A stretch of DNA of 64,000 nucleotides, taken from Methanoregula sp. UBA154 (GTDB lineage: Archaea; Halobacteriota; Methanomicrobia; Methanomicrobiales; Methanospirillaceae). The notes below the pieces were generated by a model that saw nothing but the letters and a program-made list of their open reading frames with translations, had not been told where the DNA came from and ran no database searches. Positions 8,694-17,872 of the stretch are shown here, in pieces (within the stretch, counting starts at the first letter, position 1; every line of letters begins with the position of its first letter). The stretch covers positions 1 through 64,000 of the forward strand of contig DAPW01000032.1 in assembly GCA_002502245.1 (NCBI GenBank). Reading direction: 5' to 3'. The translations under genes and the position numbers were made by a program.

Positions 8694-9643
8694 CGCATTA
8701 TTGGATATGGATCTTTTAATTCCGGATTGTTAAACGCTTTCTCTACCCGGAACAACTATTGATATCTTAGTCCTTTTCGAACCTTATTAATCGTATATCC
8801 CGGACGGATCTTCAAAAAAGAAATGCAGCACTATCGCAAGATGACCTTTTCGCGCAGTCAAGCGCCGCTCATTTGTTTTGCATGTCGGTGAACCAGATCT
8901 CCAGAGTCCTTTTGAATATCCGGGTAAAAACGGTGTTTATTTTCTTTTCGTTATCCCTGGACGGACCTTCACAGTATCAATGACAATGTATCAAAAATCA
9001 GCAGAGTTGTATATATCAGCCGGCAGTTTATGAGTGGATATCATTGGAAAAACGCCGTTTTGGGACAGCTGAACGCCCTCGCAGATCAACAGGAACATTT
9101 TTGCCTATCGTAATTTTTTCCTTTTTGAAGAAATGCGAGGGGGTATTCGCCCCAATACCCCGGGTATTTGTGAGAGGGATGGTTCGTGAGCGTTTATTAC
9201 CCGTACTTTATTTAGAGAAAAAACCGCACATTTTCCCTGTTGATTCTCTGCTATCCCTTTAGATTTTCCCTGTGCCCTGTATTGTTCGTTTGTCTCGCAG
9301 GAAACGATGCAGTGGATTTATGAATGCCCCACGAGACCGGAAATCCAATACGGGTATCGGTGGTGAAGGCCCGGTCTTAACGCTATTCTTCTGGTATGTT
9401 CTGCGGTTTTTCTCCAGCCTGGTCTTTCAAAGAGTCCTCTGTTCCCACAACGTTCTTACCGGAAAACATCTTGTTATCAAAGGCCCGATGAATACCGGCG
9501 GATTTTTTTCGTGATCCGGATCGTATGACCTTTATGAACGTGAAGAACGTTGTTCTTTTTCTGACAGGTCTGCACTATCCATCGGTTTGAAGGGTCCTGA
9601 TGGATTCTTATCATGAGCCGGGGGTCCCGCGACCCTAAAAAAA
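8694..9643. other. Long intergenic region, no gene supported
   Basis: About 950 bp between the S-layer paralogue and the end of frhB. It is AT-rich at 8700-9010 with several T-tracts. Two plus-strand frames (9044-9262 and 9272-9514) have no recognisable family, biased composition and no supporting start signals, so I do not call them. The minus-strand end of frhB is followed by T7 (9637-9643) and then a perfect hairpin GGGTC-GCGG-GACCC. Confidence 0.5.
9624..9643 (-). terminator. T-tract terminator of the frh operon
   Basis: On the minus strand, seven T residues (9643-9637) follow the frhB stop codon directly, and then comes the inverted repeat GGGTC/GACCC with loop GCGG. Archaeal termination usually needs only the T-tract; the hairpin may protect the 3' end. 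Confidence 0.55.
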
Positions 9644-10570
9644 TTAGATATATGGGTTCCGGAGACCCTTGCCCACACCAAAGGTTGCACGGGCTTCGAG
9701 AGTCTTCTTGTTCTTCGAGATCTTCTCGTTGGCGAGCTTGGTAACGAGTTCAAGACCGGGCTTGACCTTCTCGATAGGCTGGGTCTCGAAGCAACCTGCT
9801 GCCATTGCCTTTGCCCAGACCGAGTCTCCGATCTTAGACCTGACAAAGACGGTGCTCCATCCGTCAGGGCTGCCAACGGAACCGGTGGAGATGTCACCGA
9901 GGTTTGCAACATAGTCAAGGCAGACATGGCAGCCGGGCTGCTCGTACTTATGGGTCACCTTGAGCGGCAGCTGGACAACCTGCCCGCGCTTGCCGTACAC
10001 CCAGAACTTGCCCTTGCCAATCTCCATCTTCCTGACGGATTCCATCTTCATTGCTGCGTGGTCTTCCACGAGCTGGAGGATGCTCTGGTAGGGGAAGTTC
10101 TCCATGCAGAAGATACCGACGGCAAGAGCGATGCTGGCGCCGACATCACGGGCACCAACCGGGTAGAGCTGGAGTTTCCTGATTGCCTGCATCTGGCATG
10201 GGGTGCCAACGATACCAACTTTGTCCAGGCCAAAACTGCGGGTTGCTTCCTTGATCAGGGAAACGTTCGGGCTGATATTGTACTTGGTACCTGCTGCTGC
10301 AATCAGCTCAGCCTTTGTATTGACGATTGCGGGGATGGGCCTCCAGGGTTCCGGGAAGTCCATGTTCGAGTTGTCCATCATCACTTTTGACGGGTTCTTT
10401 GCAGCGAATTCCTTGGTTGCGGCAACGATCGCGCCGTCAATGATGCCTTCATCCAGCGCAAATGCAAAGAGTGAGGTGACGATACCGCCATCCTGGGCAC
10501 GCTTGAGAAGCTCCTTATCGGTGCTCCGGGCTGAGATGCATGATTTGTAATTACCGAGTTCTGCTCCCAT
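9644..10570 (-). CDS. frhB: Coenzyme F420-reducing hydrogenase, beta subunit
   Basis: FAD and F420-binding subunit of the F420-reducing [NiFe]-hydrogenase; it passes electrons from the FeS chain to F420. The 308-residue sequence carries the FrhB/FdhB-family signatures DGGIVTSLFAFALDEG, VGIVGTPCQMQAIRKL and QPGCHVCLDYVANLGDIS, with Cys residues for the [4Fe-4S] cluster near FAD. I start at ATG 10570, preceded by AGGTGA at five bases, rather than at the GTG at 10585 that overlaps the frhG stop. Last gene of frhADGB. Slightly longer than the usual 280-290 residues because of a lysine-rich C-terminal tail. Confidence 0.96.
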   Translation of the reverse strand: MGAELGNYKSCISARSTDKELLKRAQDGGIVTSLFAFALDEGIIDGAIVAATKEFAAKNPSKVMMDNSNMDFPEPWRPIPAIVNTKAELIAAAGTKYNISPNVSLIKEATRSFGLDKVGIVGTPCQMQAIRKLQLYPVGARDVGASIALAVGIFCMENFPYQSILQLVEDHAAMKMESVRKMEIGKGKFWVYGKRGQVVQLPLKVTHKYEQPGCHVCLDYVANLGDISTGSVGSPDGWSTVFVRSKIGDSVWAKAMAAGCFETQPIEKVKPGLELVTKLANEKISKNKKTLEARATFGVGKGLRNPYI

Positions 10571-10581
10571 TTCAATCACCT

Positions 10582-11343
10582 TCACTGGAGTGCCGCCATG
10601 ATGGCCTCGTTGATCGCCTCATAGTTCGATACCACATCAAAGCTGAACCAGCTCCGCGGGCACTGGTTGTAACAGGCACCGCACTTGATGCACAGGTCGC
10701 GTTCACCCTGGGGCTTGCCGTACTCATGGGTAATCGCATTGACCGGGCAGGCCGATGCACAGCTCCCGCATCCCATGCAGAGACCCTGGTTGATGACATT
10801 GGTCATCAGGTCGCAGAAGCATGCGGTGGTCCCCTTGTCGGCTGCCATCATCAGTGGTTTGAGATATGCAGTCGCGAGTTCCTTCTGCTCCTTGGTTCCC
10901 TTGAGGAGCAGGTATGCCATTACGGCAACGTTCCTGATCAGTTGCGGCGTCGGTGCGCACCCGGGGATGTACACGTCCACCTTGATCAGGTCACCGATAG
11001 GCAGGTACGCCTCGTGTGCCGGCTGGTTCTGCTGGCCACCACGGGAGAACCGGGTGATGTTGCCATAGCAGGCACAGCCGCCGAGCGCGACGACGATTGC
11101 CGACTTTTCACGGGTTTCCTTGATCTCTTCCACTGCGAGTTTGTCGTTTATACAGACTGAACCCTCGACGAATGAGACATCGACCTGCTGGATATGCCTT
11201 GCGTCTGCAAGTGTTGGCATGTATTTCAGGTCGACATATCTGTCGAGGAGTGTTAATAATCCGGCATAGTTGTCTGCTAATGCCACAGTACAACCGGTAC
11301 ACCCACTCAGGTGCGTGTAACCTACAGTAATCTTGTCTGCCAC
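10582..11343 (-). CDS. frhG: Coenzyme F420-reducing hydrogenase, gamma subunit
   Basis: Small electron-transfer subunit carrying three [4Fe-4S] clusters between the NiFe site of FrhA and FrhB. The N-terminal SGCTGC starts the proximal cluster ligands, with VALGGCACYG and YIPGCAPTPQ further on. Two ferredoxin-type motifs follow: CMGCGSCASACPVNAI and CIKCGACYNQCP. GTG at 11343 is preceded by AGGAGGT with a 7-nt spacer, a perfect Shine-Dalgarno sequence, and gives VADKITVGYTHLSGCTGC, matching the known N-terminus of FrhG. The frame is open to 11466, but starting there would add a 41-residue Lys/Pro-rich extension overlapping frhD by 80 nt; I reject it. Confidence 0.96.
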   Translation of the reverse strand: MADKITVGYTHLSGCTGCTVALADNYAGLLTLLDRYVDLKYMPTLADARHIQQVDVSFVEGSVCINDKLAVEEIKETREKSAIVVALGGCACYGNITRFSRGGQQNQPAHEAYLPIGDLIKVDVYIPGCAPTPQLIRNVAVMAYLLLKGTKEQKELATAYLKPLMMAADKGTTACFCDLMTNVINQGLCMGCGSCASACPVNAITHEYGKPQGERDLCIKCGACYNQCPRSWFSFDVVSNYEAINEAIMAALQ

Positions 11344-11350
11344 AGGCTTA

Positions 11351-11357
11351 ACCTCCT
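11351..11357 (-). promoter_or_regulatory. Strong ribosome binding site that sets the frhG start
   Basis: AGGAGGT on the minus strand, 7 nt before GTG 11343. It lies inside the longer open frame and shows that the 253-residue FrhG is the real product. Confidence 0.8.
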
Positions 11358-11386
11358 TTTTTGTTTCTGTTGTTTTTGGTACTACG

Positions 11387-11926
11387 TCAGCTGCTTTGTG
11401 GGGAGCCGCAGATTTTGGCGGTTCGTGGCTGGCGTCCTTCTTCTTGAGCATTGATAGTAGTCCCATAATCCACTCCTATTGTTTCCAGTATCACCCGAAT
11501 TGTCTTCGGAATTGCCTTCTGGAGTTCTTCAGAAAGCCCGAGTTCAAACTCAGGGGCTGTAACCCGTGCCGGCTGGACTCCGATGATCGTAACCTCTATC
11601 CGGTCCTTGATCCGCTGGAGCGGTTCGGCAAGATCCCATGAGTGGGCGTCCCGGTACGCACCCGGCGGCAGGTCCTCTACACGAAGTTTGGTGATGGTCC
11701 CCGGCTCTGCCCCGAAATCGGCAATATCGACGATAATGAGTTTTTTCGTCACGTCCGGGTCGAGCAGCGTAAAAACAAAGTGCGGACCGCCAAGGCCCGC
11801 ATCCAGTATCATCACATTGTCGGGAAGCGAGAGGTTCTCCATCTCTTCGATCACTGCCGGGCCAAAGCCATCATCGGCAAACAGGGGATTTCCACACCCT
11901 GCTATCACGATCTCTGAATACAGCAT
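11387..11926 (-). CDS. frhD: F420 hydrogenase maturation endopeptidase
   Basis: HycI/HyaD-type endopeptidase that removes the C-terminal tail of the FrhA precursor after nickel insertion; it is not part of the mature enzyme. The 179 residues begin with the family signature IVIAGCGNPLFADDGFGP, in which an acidic residue acts as a nickel sensor and ligand. ILDAGLGGPH and DIADFGAEPGT follow. ATG 11926 lies 10 nt after the frhA stop, so it is translated from the same message. The last 35 residues (NAQEEGRQPRTAK...) are non-conserved. Confidence 0.94.
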   Translation of the reverse strand: MLYSEIVIAGCGNPLFADDGFGPAVIEEMENLSLPDNVMILDAGLGGPHFVFTLLDPDVTKKLIIVDIADFGAEPGTITKLRVEDLPPGAYRDAHSWDLAEPLQRIKDRIEVTIIGVQPARVTAPEFELGLSEELQKAIPKTIRVILETIGVDYGTTINAQEEGRQPRTAKICGSPQSS

Positions 11927-11936
11927 CGCGGGTTAC

Positions 11937-13304
11937 TCACTGGATGAGCTTCTGAGCCACTACCGTGTTCTTCTCATCCACGACGATCATGTGGGTTGCA
12001 CATGACACACAGGGATCGTACCCGCGCATGATGACTTCGGCAAGCTGCCAGGGTGCACCGGTAAGTGCCTTACTGCAGGTCGCGAAGTTCCAGGTAGTCG
12101 GGACGAGCATGCTGAAGTACTGGACCTTCCAGTCCTTCACGCGTGCGATGTGGACATCGGTGCCGCGAGGAGCCTCGTTGGCCGCCCAGCCGAGAGAGCC
12201 GTCCCCGTCGGGGATGTAGTCTGCAATGACCTTGCCGTTCGGATTGAGGGCGTCGATGCAGTCGATCATCTCGTAGAAGCAGTCCTGGTACTCCATCTCA
12301 CGGGCAATGTTCTGTCCCTGGGTGCCTTTCTCGTCAAAGTTCTTGAACGTGACGAGACGGGCGCGGGGACCGACTTCAACTGGCTGGCCGTCGTACATCG
12401 GAATCCCGGTGCAGGCTTCCATCTGGGGGTTGACTTTGGTGCCGAGCTTGGTGGTTCCGCCGATCGGGTACCGGGGCTCTTCAAGCGTGACATCCATCTC
12501 ACCCATGTACCAGTCCCATGGCCGTGCTTCCTTGAACCGGTTGATATCCCAACTGGGGCACTCGTCCAGGCTTGAGCAGCCATAGAACGCGTGGGTTGCA
12601 AGGTAGCCCTGGTCGTGGAAGCCGAGGTCCTTGGGGAGCGCGACCTTCATGCCGCCAACATCCACGAAGTCTCTCTTGTGGTATGCGCGGATAACCGCGA
12701 TCATGAACTCTGCCTGAGCGTGTGCAAGGACAAGTCCTTCCTTGGCAAGGTCGTACATCTTGGTCTTGGCCTGCTCGGAGCAGTTGCGGTACATCCCACC
12801 GATACGGGTGTTCCGCGGGTGGATGCAGTCGCCGCCGGCGATCTGGCCAATGGTCTGGCTGATCTCACGAAGCCTCTGGATCCGCTTTGCAACTGAGCGC
12901 ACCGGCTCTTCTGCTGTAAACGGGTTGATCTTCGTCTCGGTGCCCGGAATATAGAAGTCGGGCAGGATCAGGATATCGTGCAGTGCAATGCTGTGACACC
13001 GGTTTGCCAGCTGAAGGATGTGACGGAGCATCTTTGCATCATGGGGAATCTCACACTTGATGGATGCTTCCATTGCTTCAGTACCCGCGAGATTGTGGGC
13101 AATCGGACAGATACCACAGACACGGGACGCGATCTTGGGGACCTGCTCGGGGGTTTTCCCTACGGCAAGTTTCTCAACGCCCCTCACCGGGGTAATGGAA
13201 CACCAGTTACCTGTCTCGATGATTCCTGCGTCGTTAACCTTCAAGACAAGCTTGGAATGTCCCTCATGTCTTGTGGTCGGGGAAATCTCTACAACTTTCG
13301 ACAA
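11937..13304 (-). CDS. frhA: Coenzyme F420-reducing hydrogenase, alpha (NiFe) subunit
   Basis: Catalytic large subunit that splits H2 at the NiFe centre. The two nickel motifs are RVCGICPIAHN (Cys63, Cys66) and DPCVSCATHM (Cys432, Cys435). The ligand position that is selenocysteine in some methanogens is Cys here. After His438 comes a 17-residue tail (MIVVDEKN...) that FrhD should remove. The start is TTG at 13304, preceded by GAGGCGA with 6 nt spacing; no ATG or GTG in this frame would keep the conserved N-terminus SKVVEISPTTRHEGHSKL. First gene of the operon. A TATA-like box lies about 49 bp upstream. Confidence 0.96.
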   Translation of the reverse strand: MSKVVEISPTTRHEGHSKLVLKVNDAGIIETGNWCSITPVRGVEKLAVGKTPEQVPKIASRVCGICPIAHNLAGTEAMEASIKCEIPHDAKMLRHILQLANRCHSIALHDILILPDFYIPGTETKINPFTAEEPVRSVAKRIQRLREISQTIGQIAGGDCIHPRNTRIGGMYRNCSEQAKTKMYDLAKEGLVLAHAQAEFMIAVIRAYHKRDFVDVGGMKVALPKDLGFHDQGYLATHAFYGCSSLDECPSWDINRFKEARPWDWYMGEMDVTLEEPRYPIGGTTKLGTKVNPQMEACTGIPMYDGQPVEVGPRARLVTFKNFDEKGTQGQNIAREMEYQDCFYEMIDCIDALNPNGKVIADYIPDGDGSLGWAANEAPRGTDVHIARVKDWKVQYFSMLVPTTWNFATCSKALTGAPWQLAEVIMRGYDPCVSCATHMIVVDEKNTVVAQKLIQ

Positions 13305-13345
13305 ATATTATCGCCTCATGTTATGTTGCGTTGTTCTTACTGCTG

Positions 13346-13360
13346 TACAAATTTATCGTG
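13346..13360 (-). promoter_or_regulatory. TATA-like promoter of the frhADGB operon
   Basis: Minus-strand ACGATAAATTTGTAC, centred about 49 bp before the TTG start of frhA. It predicts a leader of roughly 23 nt containing the GAGGCGA ribosome site. Confidence 0.5.
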
Positions 13361-13602
13361 GTTTGGATCTCTCTCATCTTGGAGATAATTGACCGTACAA
13401 CGTACGTTCAGATCATCTTACATCACGGGTTTTATAACCTTTATGACTCGATCAGAAGACGGAAAAAGCCCTTAATTCATCCTTATTTGACGAATTCTCC
13501 CTTTCTATATGAGGAATCAGAGATTCGGCTGAAAAAAGGCGAGATTTTTTAAAATAAAATCGGTTGTGCTAATCTCACAATTATTTTTTGGATTTTTGAA
13601 CA

Positions 13603-14541
13603 TTATTCATCATTATTATGCTTATCGCCGTTCAGTTCATCGACCAATTCGGCAATCGTTGCCTGCCGCTCGGCATAAGCATCGTGCTGGTGAATACTCT
13701 CCTCGTTGGTCTGCTTGATCGTGACCACGGAATCCCCTGACAGGTACTCAAACTCTGCAAGTACTTTCTTGGCCATTTCCCTGACACAGTCTTCAACGAA
13801 CCGTGGATTCTTATGCGCGGCGAGAACCACGGCACCTTCGTCTCCCCGCTTGAGGAGCTCGTAGATACCGCTGCTCATCGAGTTTTTGAGGATAGCGATG
13901 ATCTTCTGAAGATCCACATGCTGGTCATCATCAGTTTCGATACAGAGGAAACCTCTGCCGCGCTGGTTGTGGGTAGCCATCGGAACTGCGGAGAAGAACT
14001 CATCGATCTTATCCTTGCTCACTTCAAGGTTCTCCAGTACGCGCATTGCACGCTCTTTCATGATATTCTGGGCACAGGGGCACGCGGTCATCCCGGTTAC
14101 TTCCGCACCGATACTTTTCCTGACAATAGGGCTGCGGAATGTCCGGCGGGCAATTGCGCGTGCATGTACTTTAATTATTTCATCACAGGCCGTGTGACTG
14201 ACCGGGGTTTCGCGCTTCACCATGTACTCACTGCGCATAAACACTTCTGTCCGGTCCGCGTATTCATGGCGGTCGAGCAGTTTCCGTGCCACAACGCTGC
14301 AGAGCTTCTCAATCTCGTTGACATCCCCGTCAATCGCCTGCTGGAGTACCTCATCGATCACTTCAAAATTCCGGGAAAGGTTTGCACCTTTGAGGCTGCC
14401 GGGCAAATCGACATACACATCGAAATTGGAAATGAAAATGACCGGTCGTTTTTCGCGGCGGTGTACTTCAACGAGTTTTTTCACGTTTTTAACCCCGACA
14501 CGGGTAAGGTTTATGCGGACATCGGGTGAAGAAGCCTGAAT
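13603..14541 (-). CDS. mptA: GTP cyclohydrolase MptA (archaeal type IV, FolE2-like); unusual start
   Basis: Fe(II)-dependent enzyme that converts GTP to 7,8-dihydro-D-neopterin 2',3'-cyclic phosphate, first step of methanopterin synthesis. Hallmarks are GMTACPCAQNIM (metal Cys), DLPGSLKGANLSRN and PMATHNQRGRG. The conserved family N-terminus is clearly encoded upstream of the GTG at 14484: PDIQASSPDVRINLTRVGVK in the same frame. This stretch contains no ATG, GTG or TTG. The ATT at 14541, with AGGGAG a few bases upstream, or a codon AGG at 14556 where relatives would have ATG, are the candidates. I report ATT 14541 as the least bad choice. Function is confident; the start is uncertain. Confidence 0.9.
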   Translation of the reverse strand: MQASSPDVRINLTRVGVKNVKKLVEVHRREKRPVIFISNFDVYVDLPGSLKGANLSRNFEVIDEVLQQAIDGDVNEIEKLCSVVARKLLDRHEYADRTEVFMRSEYMVKRETPVSHTACDEIIKVHARAIARRTFRSPIVRKSIGAEVTGMTACPCAQNIMKERAMRVLENLEVSKDKIDEFFSAVPMATHNQRGRGFLCIETDDDQHVDLQKIIAILKNSMSSGIYELLKRGDEGAVVLAAHKNPRFVEDCVREMAKKVLAEFEYLSGDSVVTIKQTNEESIHQHDAYAERQATIAELVDELNGDKHNNDE

Positions 14542-14649
14542 ATCCGGTAACTCCCTGTTAAATGATCTGTCCGGGGCCTGATCGTTATTGTTGTTCTTAA
14601 TAGGTCATCGCATCCAGATGGTTTTTCACGTGTGCTTCTTTAGTTTTTT

Positions 14650-14663
14650 CATATAATATTTAT
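14650..14663 (+). promoter_or_regulatory. TATA-like promoter of ilvC
   Basis: CATATAATATTTAT, centred about 40 bp before ATG 14696. It predicts a leader of around 14 nt. Confidence 0.55.
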
Positions 14664-14695
14664 GTGCTTTGTTGCTGATATCTAATCGATACTCT

Positions 14696-15685
14696 ATGAT
14701 GAAAAAATATTATGAAGCTGATGCAGATATCGGCGTGCTGAAAGGCAAACGTATTGCGGTGATCGGCTTTGGTTCCCAGGGCCGAGGGCAGTCCCTGAAC
14801 CTGAGAGACAGCGGGCTTGACGTTGTGATCGGTCTCCGGCCCGGAAAGAGCTGGGATGCAGCGATCAAGGATGGTATGAAGGTCATGAAGGTCGCTGATG
14901 CTGTCAAAGGGGCCGATATTATCCAGATTCTCCTCCCGGACGAACACCAGGGTGCGGTGTTTAAACAGGAGATCCACCCCCACCTGACTGAGAACAAATG
15001 CCTCATGTTCTCGCACGGGTTCAATATTCATTTCGGCCAGATCGTTCCTCCGGCAACCGTTGACGTTATCATGGTCGCACCCAAGGGACCCGGTTTCATG
15101 GTCCGCCGCCAGTACGAGGAAGGGAAAGGAGTACCAGCACTCATCGCTGTTCAGCAGGACCACACCGGCAATGCTCACAAAATTGCCCTTGCCTACGCCA
15201 AAGGCATCGGAGCTACCCGCGCGGTCGTACTTGAAACCTCGTTCCGTGAAGAGACCGAGACGGATCTCTTCGGTGAGCAGGCAGTCCTCTGCGGGGGCAT
15301 GACTTCCCTGATCAAGGCCGGGTTCGAGACCCTTGTTGATGCCGGGTACTCTCCGGAGATGGCATATCTGGAGGTACTGCATGAGACCAAGCTCATTGTG
15401 GATCTTATCTATGAGGGCGGGATTACCAACATGCGCAAGTATATCAGCAACACGGCACAGTTCGGCGACCTTACCCGCGGGCCCCGGGTCATCGGCCCGG
15501 AAGCCTATGAGGCAATGCAGGAAATTCTCGAAGAGATCCAATCCGGCAAGTTTGCCCGGGAATGGATGCTTGAGAATATGGTCAACCGCCCTGTGTTCAC
15601 GGCACTCACCAAAGCTGATGAAGAACACCTTATCGAGGAAGTCGGGAAAGAAGTCCGCGGGATGATGCCCCAGTTCAGAAAATAA
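14696..15685 (+). CDS. ilvC: Ketol-acid reductoisomerase
   Basis: Second enzyme of valine, isoleucine and leucine synthesis; it rearranges and reduces 2-acetolactate or 2-aceto-2-hydroxybutyrate with NAD(P)H and Mg2+. At 329 residues it is a class I (short) enzyme. The Rossmann motif is [19 protein letters not shown]. The C-terminal knotted domain carries [13 protein letters not shown] (metal Asp/Glu) and LIYEGGI. Start ATG 14696 or the adjacent ATG 14699 follows the promoter; the frame open to 14669 is excluded because it reaches back almost to the TATA box. No ilvB or ilvN gene is adjacent. A T7-8 tract at 15700-15707 probably ends the message. Confidence 0.97.
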   Translation: MMKKYYEADADIGVLKGKRIAVIGFGSQGRGQSLNLRDSGLDVVIGLRPGKSWDAAIKDGMKVMKVADAVKGADIIQILLPDEHQGAVFKQEIHPHLTENKCLMFSHGFNIHFGQIVPPATVDVIMVAPKGPGFMVRRQYEEGKGVPALIAVQQDHTGNAHKIALAYAKGIGATRAVVLETSFREETETDLFGEQAVLCGGMTSLIKAGFETLVDAGYSPEMAYLEVLHETKLIVDLIYEGGITNMRKYISNTAQFGDLTRGPRVIGPEAYEAMQEILEEIQSGKFAREWMLENMVNRPVFTALTKADEEHLIEEVGKEVRGMMPQFRK

Positions 15686-16390
15686 TTCCCCTCCTGGAAT
15701 TTTTTTCTTCATGCGGAGAGCGAACTATCGTTACGGTTCACTACAAGGGAACCAGCGTTCACGTGACATCTGTTCTGTTCAGAACCCGTGTATTCTCATC
15801 CGGTTACCTCAATAAATTCAGAATACGCAGTATCATATCTCCGTTATTCACCAGTACATTGGAAAATTTTTTGCTCTGTGGAAATCTTGGTTTTATCGCG
15901 TGATCTCACCGGAGACCCGGCCGTATGTTATCGTCAGATGGGATGGTTTTCACCGTCAAAGAACCTCGGGGGAATTCTGATGCACCGGAGCCTGCAACGA
16001 GCCCGGTTGTACCTCATTTCCCCCGCCCCCGAATTTTAGAGATCATAATCCGGAAATATGCGGAACCCGGCCGGAATGATTGGGCTGTCTCTGGTGGGAA
16101 CGGATGAGGTCATACATAGCAACGTTACAGTGGCCGAAAGAAAGAGGGAATGTGGTTTGGGACGCGGTGGGTACCGGCAGGGGGATGTGCCTGCCTCCTC
16201 ACCGGGAACGTCAGGGATAAAGAGGAATTCTACAGAGCAAAATTTTTCAATCATTCTCTGTCATTCATCCCTCCCGATTTCCGGTTTTGATCCGCTGGCT
16301 GATGCCGGTGGAAATGATGCAGAGACTCGCGACCAGCCCCGGGCCCGGAGAAAGCCTTTTGGCGATGTCTCACCTTTATATTGTATTACT
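15686..16390. other. Intergenic region with an inverted pair of a short repeat
   Basis: About 700 bp without a supported gene. The frame that runs into the next gene from 16058 shows no protein-like character before 16391. Near 15862-15884 is AAAATTTTTTGCTCTGTGGAA, and its inverted relative TTCTACAGAGCAAAATTTTT lies at 16229-16248, about 360 bp apart. The region between is otherwise unremarkable. Confidence 0.45.
15862..15884 (+). repeat. Short dispersed repeat, copy with TTTTTTGCTCTGT
   Basis: AAAATTTTTTGCTCTGTGGAA. It is similar to the inverted sequences at 16229-16248 and 241-260 (TTCTACAGAGCAAAA). At 15-20 bp the similarity is near the limit of what chance would give in 64 kb. Confidence 0.35.
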
Positions 16391-17008
16391 ATGACGGACT
16401 CCTATGAAAATCTCCTCAAACAGGCATATTCCAATATTACCGAAAAAACAGAATCTTCGGAGCGTTTTGTAGTTCCCGAGGCGAAAGCATACGTCGAAGG
16501 GAAGACAACCGTCCTTGAAAACTTCGCTGAAATTGCCGGGAAAGTCCGTCGTGACCAGGACCACCTGATGAAATTCCTCCTTGGTGAGCTGGGAACCAGC
16601 GGTAAAATCGACGGGAACCGGGCCATTTTCAATGGGAAATTTGAGATCTCGCTCCTCAAGATGATCATCAAGAGCTATGTCGAGGACTATGTCATCTGTT
16701 CAGAGTGTGGAAAACCTGATACACGGCTGGTGAAAGACGACCGGGTCATGATTCTCCGGTGCGATGCCTGTGGAAGCCACCGCCCGGTCAGGAAACGCAA
16801 GGCCAGGACTGAGCCGGTATCAGAAAACCTTGAAGAAGGGACAGTCATGGACGTGGAGATCCAGTCCATATCCAAGCGTGGTGACGGTGTCGTGAAGATG
16901 GGCAGGTATATCATGTACGTGGCAAATGCAAAGCCCGGACAGAAGGTCAAGATCAAGATCTCCCGTATCTCTGGATCTATCGTTTTTACCGAAAGGGCAA
17001 CAGAATAA
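16391..17008 (+). CDS. Translation initiation factor aIF2 beta with C-terminal TRAM domain
   Basis: Beta subunit of archaeal IF2, which brings initiator tRNA to the small ribosomal subunit. Of the 205 residues, the first 140 are the aIF2-beta fold ending in a zinc finger, [12 protein letters not shown] ... RCDACG. The last 60 ([19 protein letters not shown] ... [13 protein letters not shown]) are a TRAM RNA-binding domain. This fusion is known in Methanosarcina-type aIF2-beta (family knowledge). ATG 16391 starts [16 protein letters not shown], the expected N-terminus. The open extension back to 16058 is not conserved-looking. A T-rich tract follows the stop at about 17029-17037. Confidence 0.94.
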   Translation: MTDSYENLLKQAYSNITEKTESSERFVVPEAKAYVEGKTTVLENFAEIAGKVRRDQDHLMKFLLGELGTSGKIDGNRAIFNGKFEISLLKMIIKSYVEDYVICSECGKPDTRLVKDDRVMILRCDACGSHRPVRKRKARTEPVSENLEEGTVMDVEIQSISKRGDGVVKMGRYIMYVANAKPGQKVKIKISRISGSIVFTERATE

Positions 17009-17105
17009 TGTATCCCCCATATCCTCTTCTTTTTTTTAACATTCACTGATGTCAGGTGCCCTTACTTTCGCACTATCTTAAAAAAAGAGAGAAATAAGTA
17101 ATTAA

Positions 17106-17747
17106 TCAGAAATCGAAGTTTTGCTCTGTCGGGCCGCCGGTCTTCACGATGGTTATCTCATAGGTGAACGGCGGCGTATTATCGTAATTACTGTCATAGC
17201 CCATCCATCGCCCGTCAACAACATAAGTCAATGGCCGGACCTCCTGGAGGGTAAATTCCCTGGTAATATCGGTGGCCTTCTCTAGTACCATTTCCGGTTC
17301 AATCAGGCCCCAGTCTACCCCCTTCAGATACGTCTGGTAGCGGGGGATCAGCTGGGAGCCCTGTAACTGGCCTGCCTGCTCAGTGTTCACGGCATAGCCC
17401 AGCACAGGTTTTTCTGCCCTGATCGTGATTTTGAATTTATCCCCCGGGTAGAGGAATTTATAACCCATCAGAGTCTTGAAGTCGTACGTTTTGTAGGTTT
17501 TTGTCGTGAGAATTCCCGTTTCATGGAGGACTTCTTTATCGACTGGTGCCGTTGTGGCCGTTGATGTGACAATGGTTGTTGTAACCATTACCGTGGTAAG
17601 TTCAGCCGTTGGTAGTTGTGGAATTGTCCCGACAGGGGTTGGCAGGGGGGCCGGGCCTGGTGAACCTCCAGTAATTGTGCAACCCGCGATGCAGACCGCT
17701 GCCAGGAGAAGTACAGCAATTGGTAAAAATGATTTTTTCCCGATCAT
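17106..17747 (-). CDS. Hypothetical secreted lipoprotein
   Basis: A 213-residue protein with a signal peptide and lipobox, FLPIAVLLLAAVCIAGC, followed by a Pro/Thr/Val-rich linker (to about residue 70) typical of archaeal surface lipoproteins. The remainder is a beta-rich domain with KFLYPGDKFKITIRAEKPVLGYAVNTE and a segment YTYLKGVDWGLIEPE-like in character. I do not recognise a characterised family. Expected location is the outer face of the cytoplasmic membrane beneath the S-layer. It is monocistronic. Confidence 0.75.
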   Translation of the reverse strand: MIGKKSFLPIAVLLLAAVCIAGCTITGGSPGPAPLPTPVGTIPQLPTAELTTVMVTTTIVTSTATTAPVDKEVLHETGILTTKTYKTYDFKTLMGYKFLYPGDKFKITIRAEKPVLGYAVNTEQAGQLQGSQLIPRYQTYLKGVDWGLIEPEMVLEKATDITREFTLQEVRPLTYVVDGRWMGYDSNYDNTPPFTYEITIVKTGGPTEQNFDF

Positions 17748-17872
17748 ACTGTTTTACGACTTGATTTTTTTATCCTGTTAATTGTTCTGGATTCTGCCCG
17801 CGCGGATTGATGAACGAATGAACGTATCCGAAGAACACGCAGTCGGCAGAATGGAAAAAAGTATCAACAAAA

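Noticed and set aside
9044..9514. Two plus-strand frames of 72 and 80 codons
   Set aside because: No family, no ribosome site, and composition not like neighbouring genes.
11344..11466. Upstream extension of FrhG giving 294 residues
   Set aside because: It overlaps frhD by 80 nt, is low-complexity, and a perfect AGGAGGT precedes the downstream GTG.
14660..15712. 350-codon minus-strand frame opposite ilvC
   Set aside because: It mirrors the highly conserved ilvC coding strand and has no protein-like motifs.
16058..16390. Upstream extension of aIF2-beta
   Set aside because: The extension looks non-coding, and the usual N-terminus starts at 16391.
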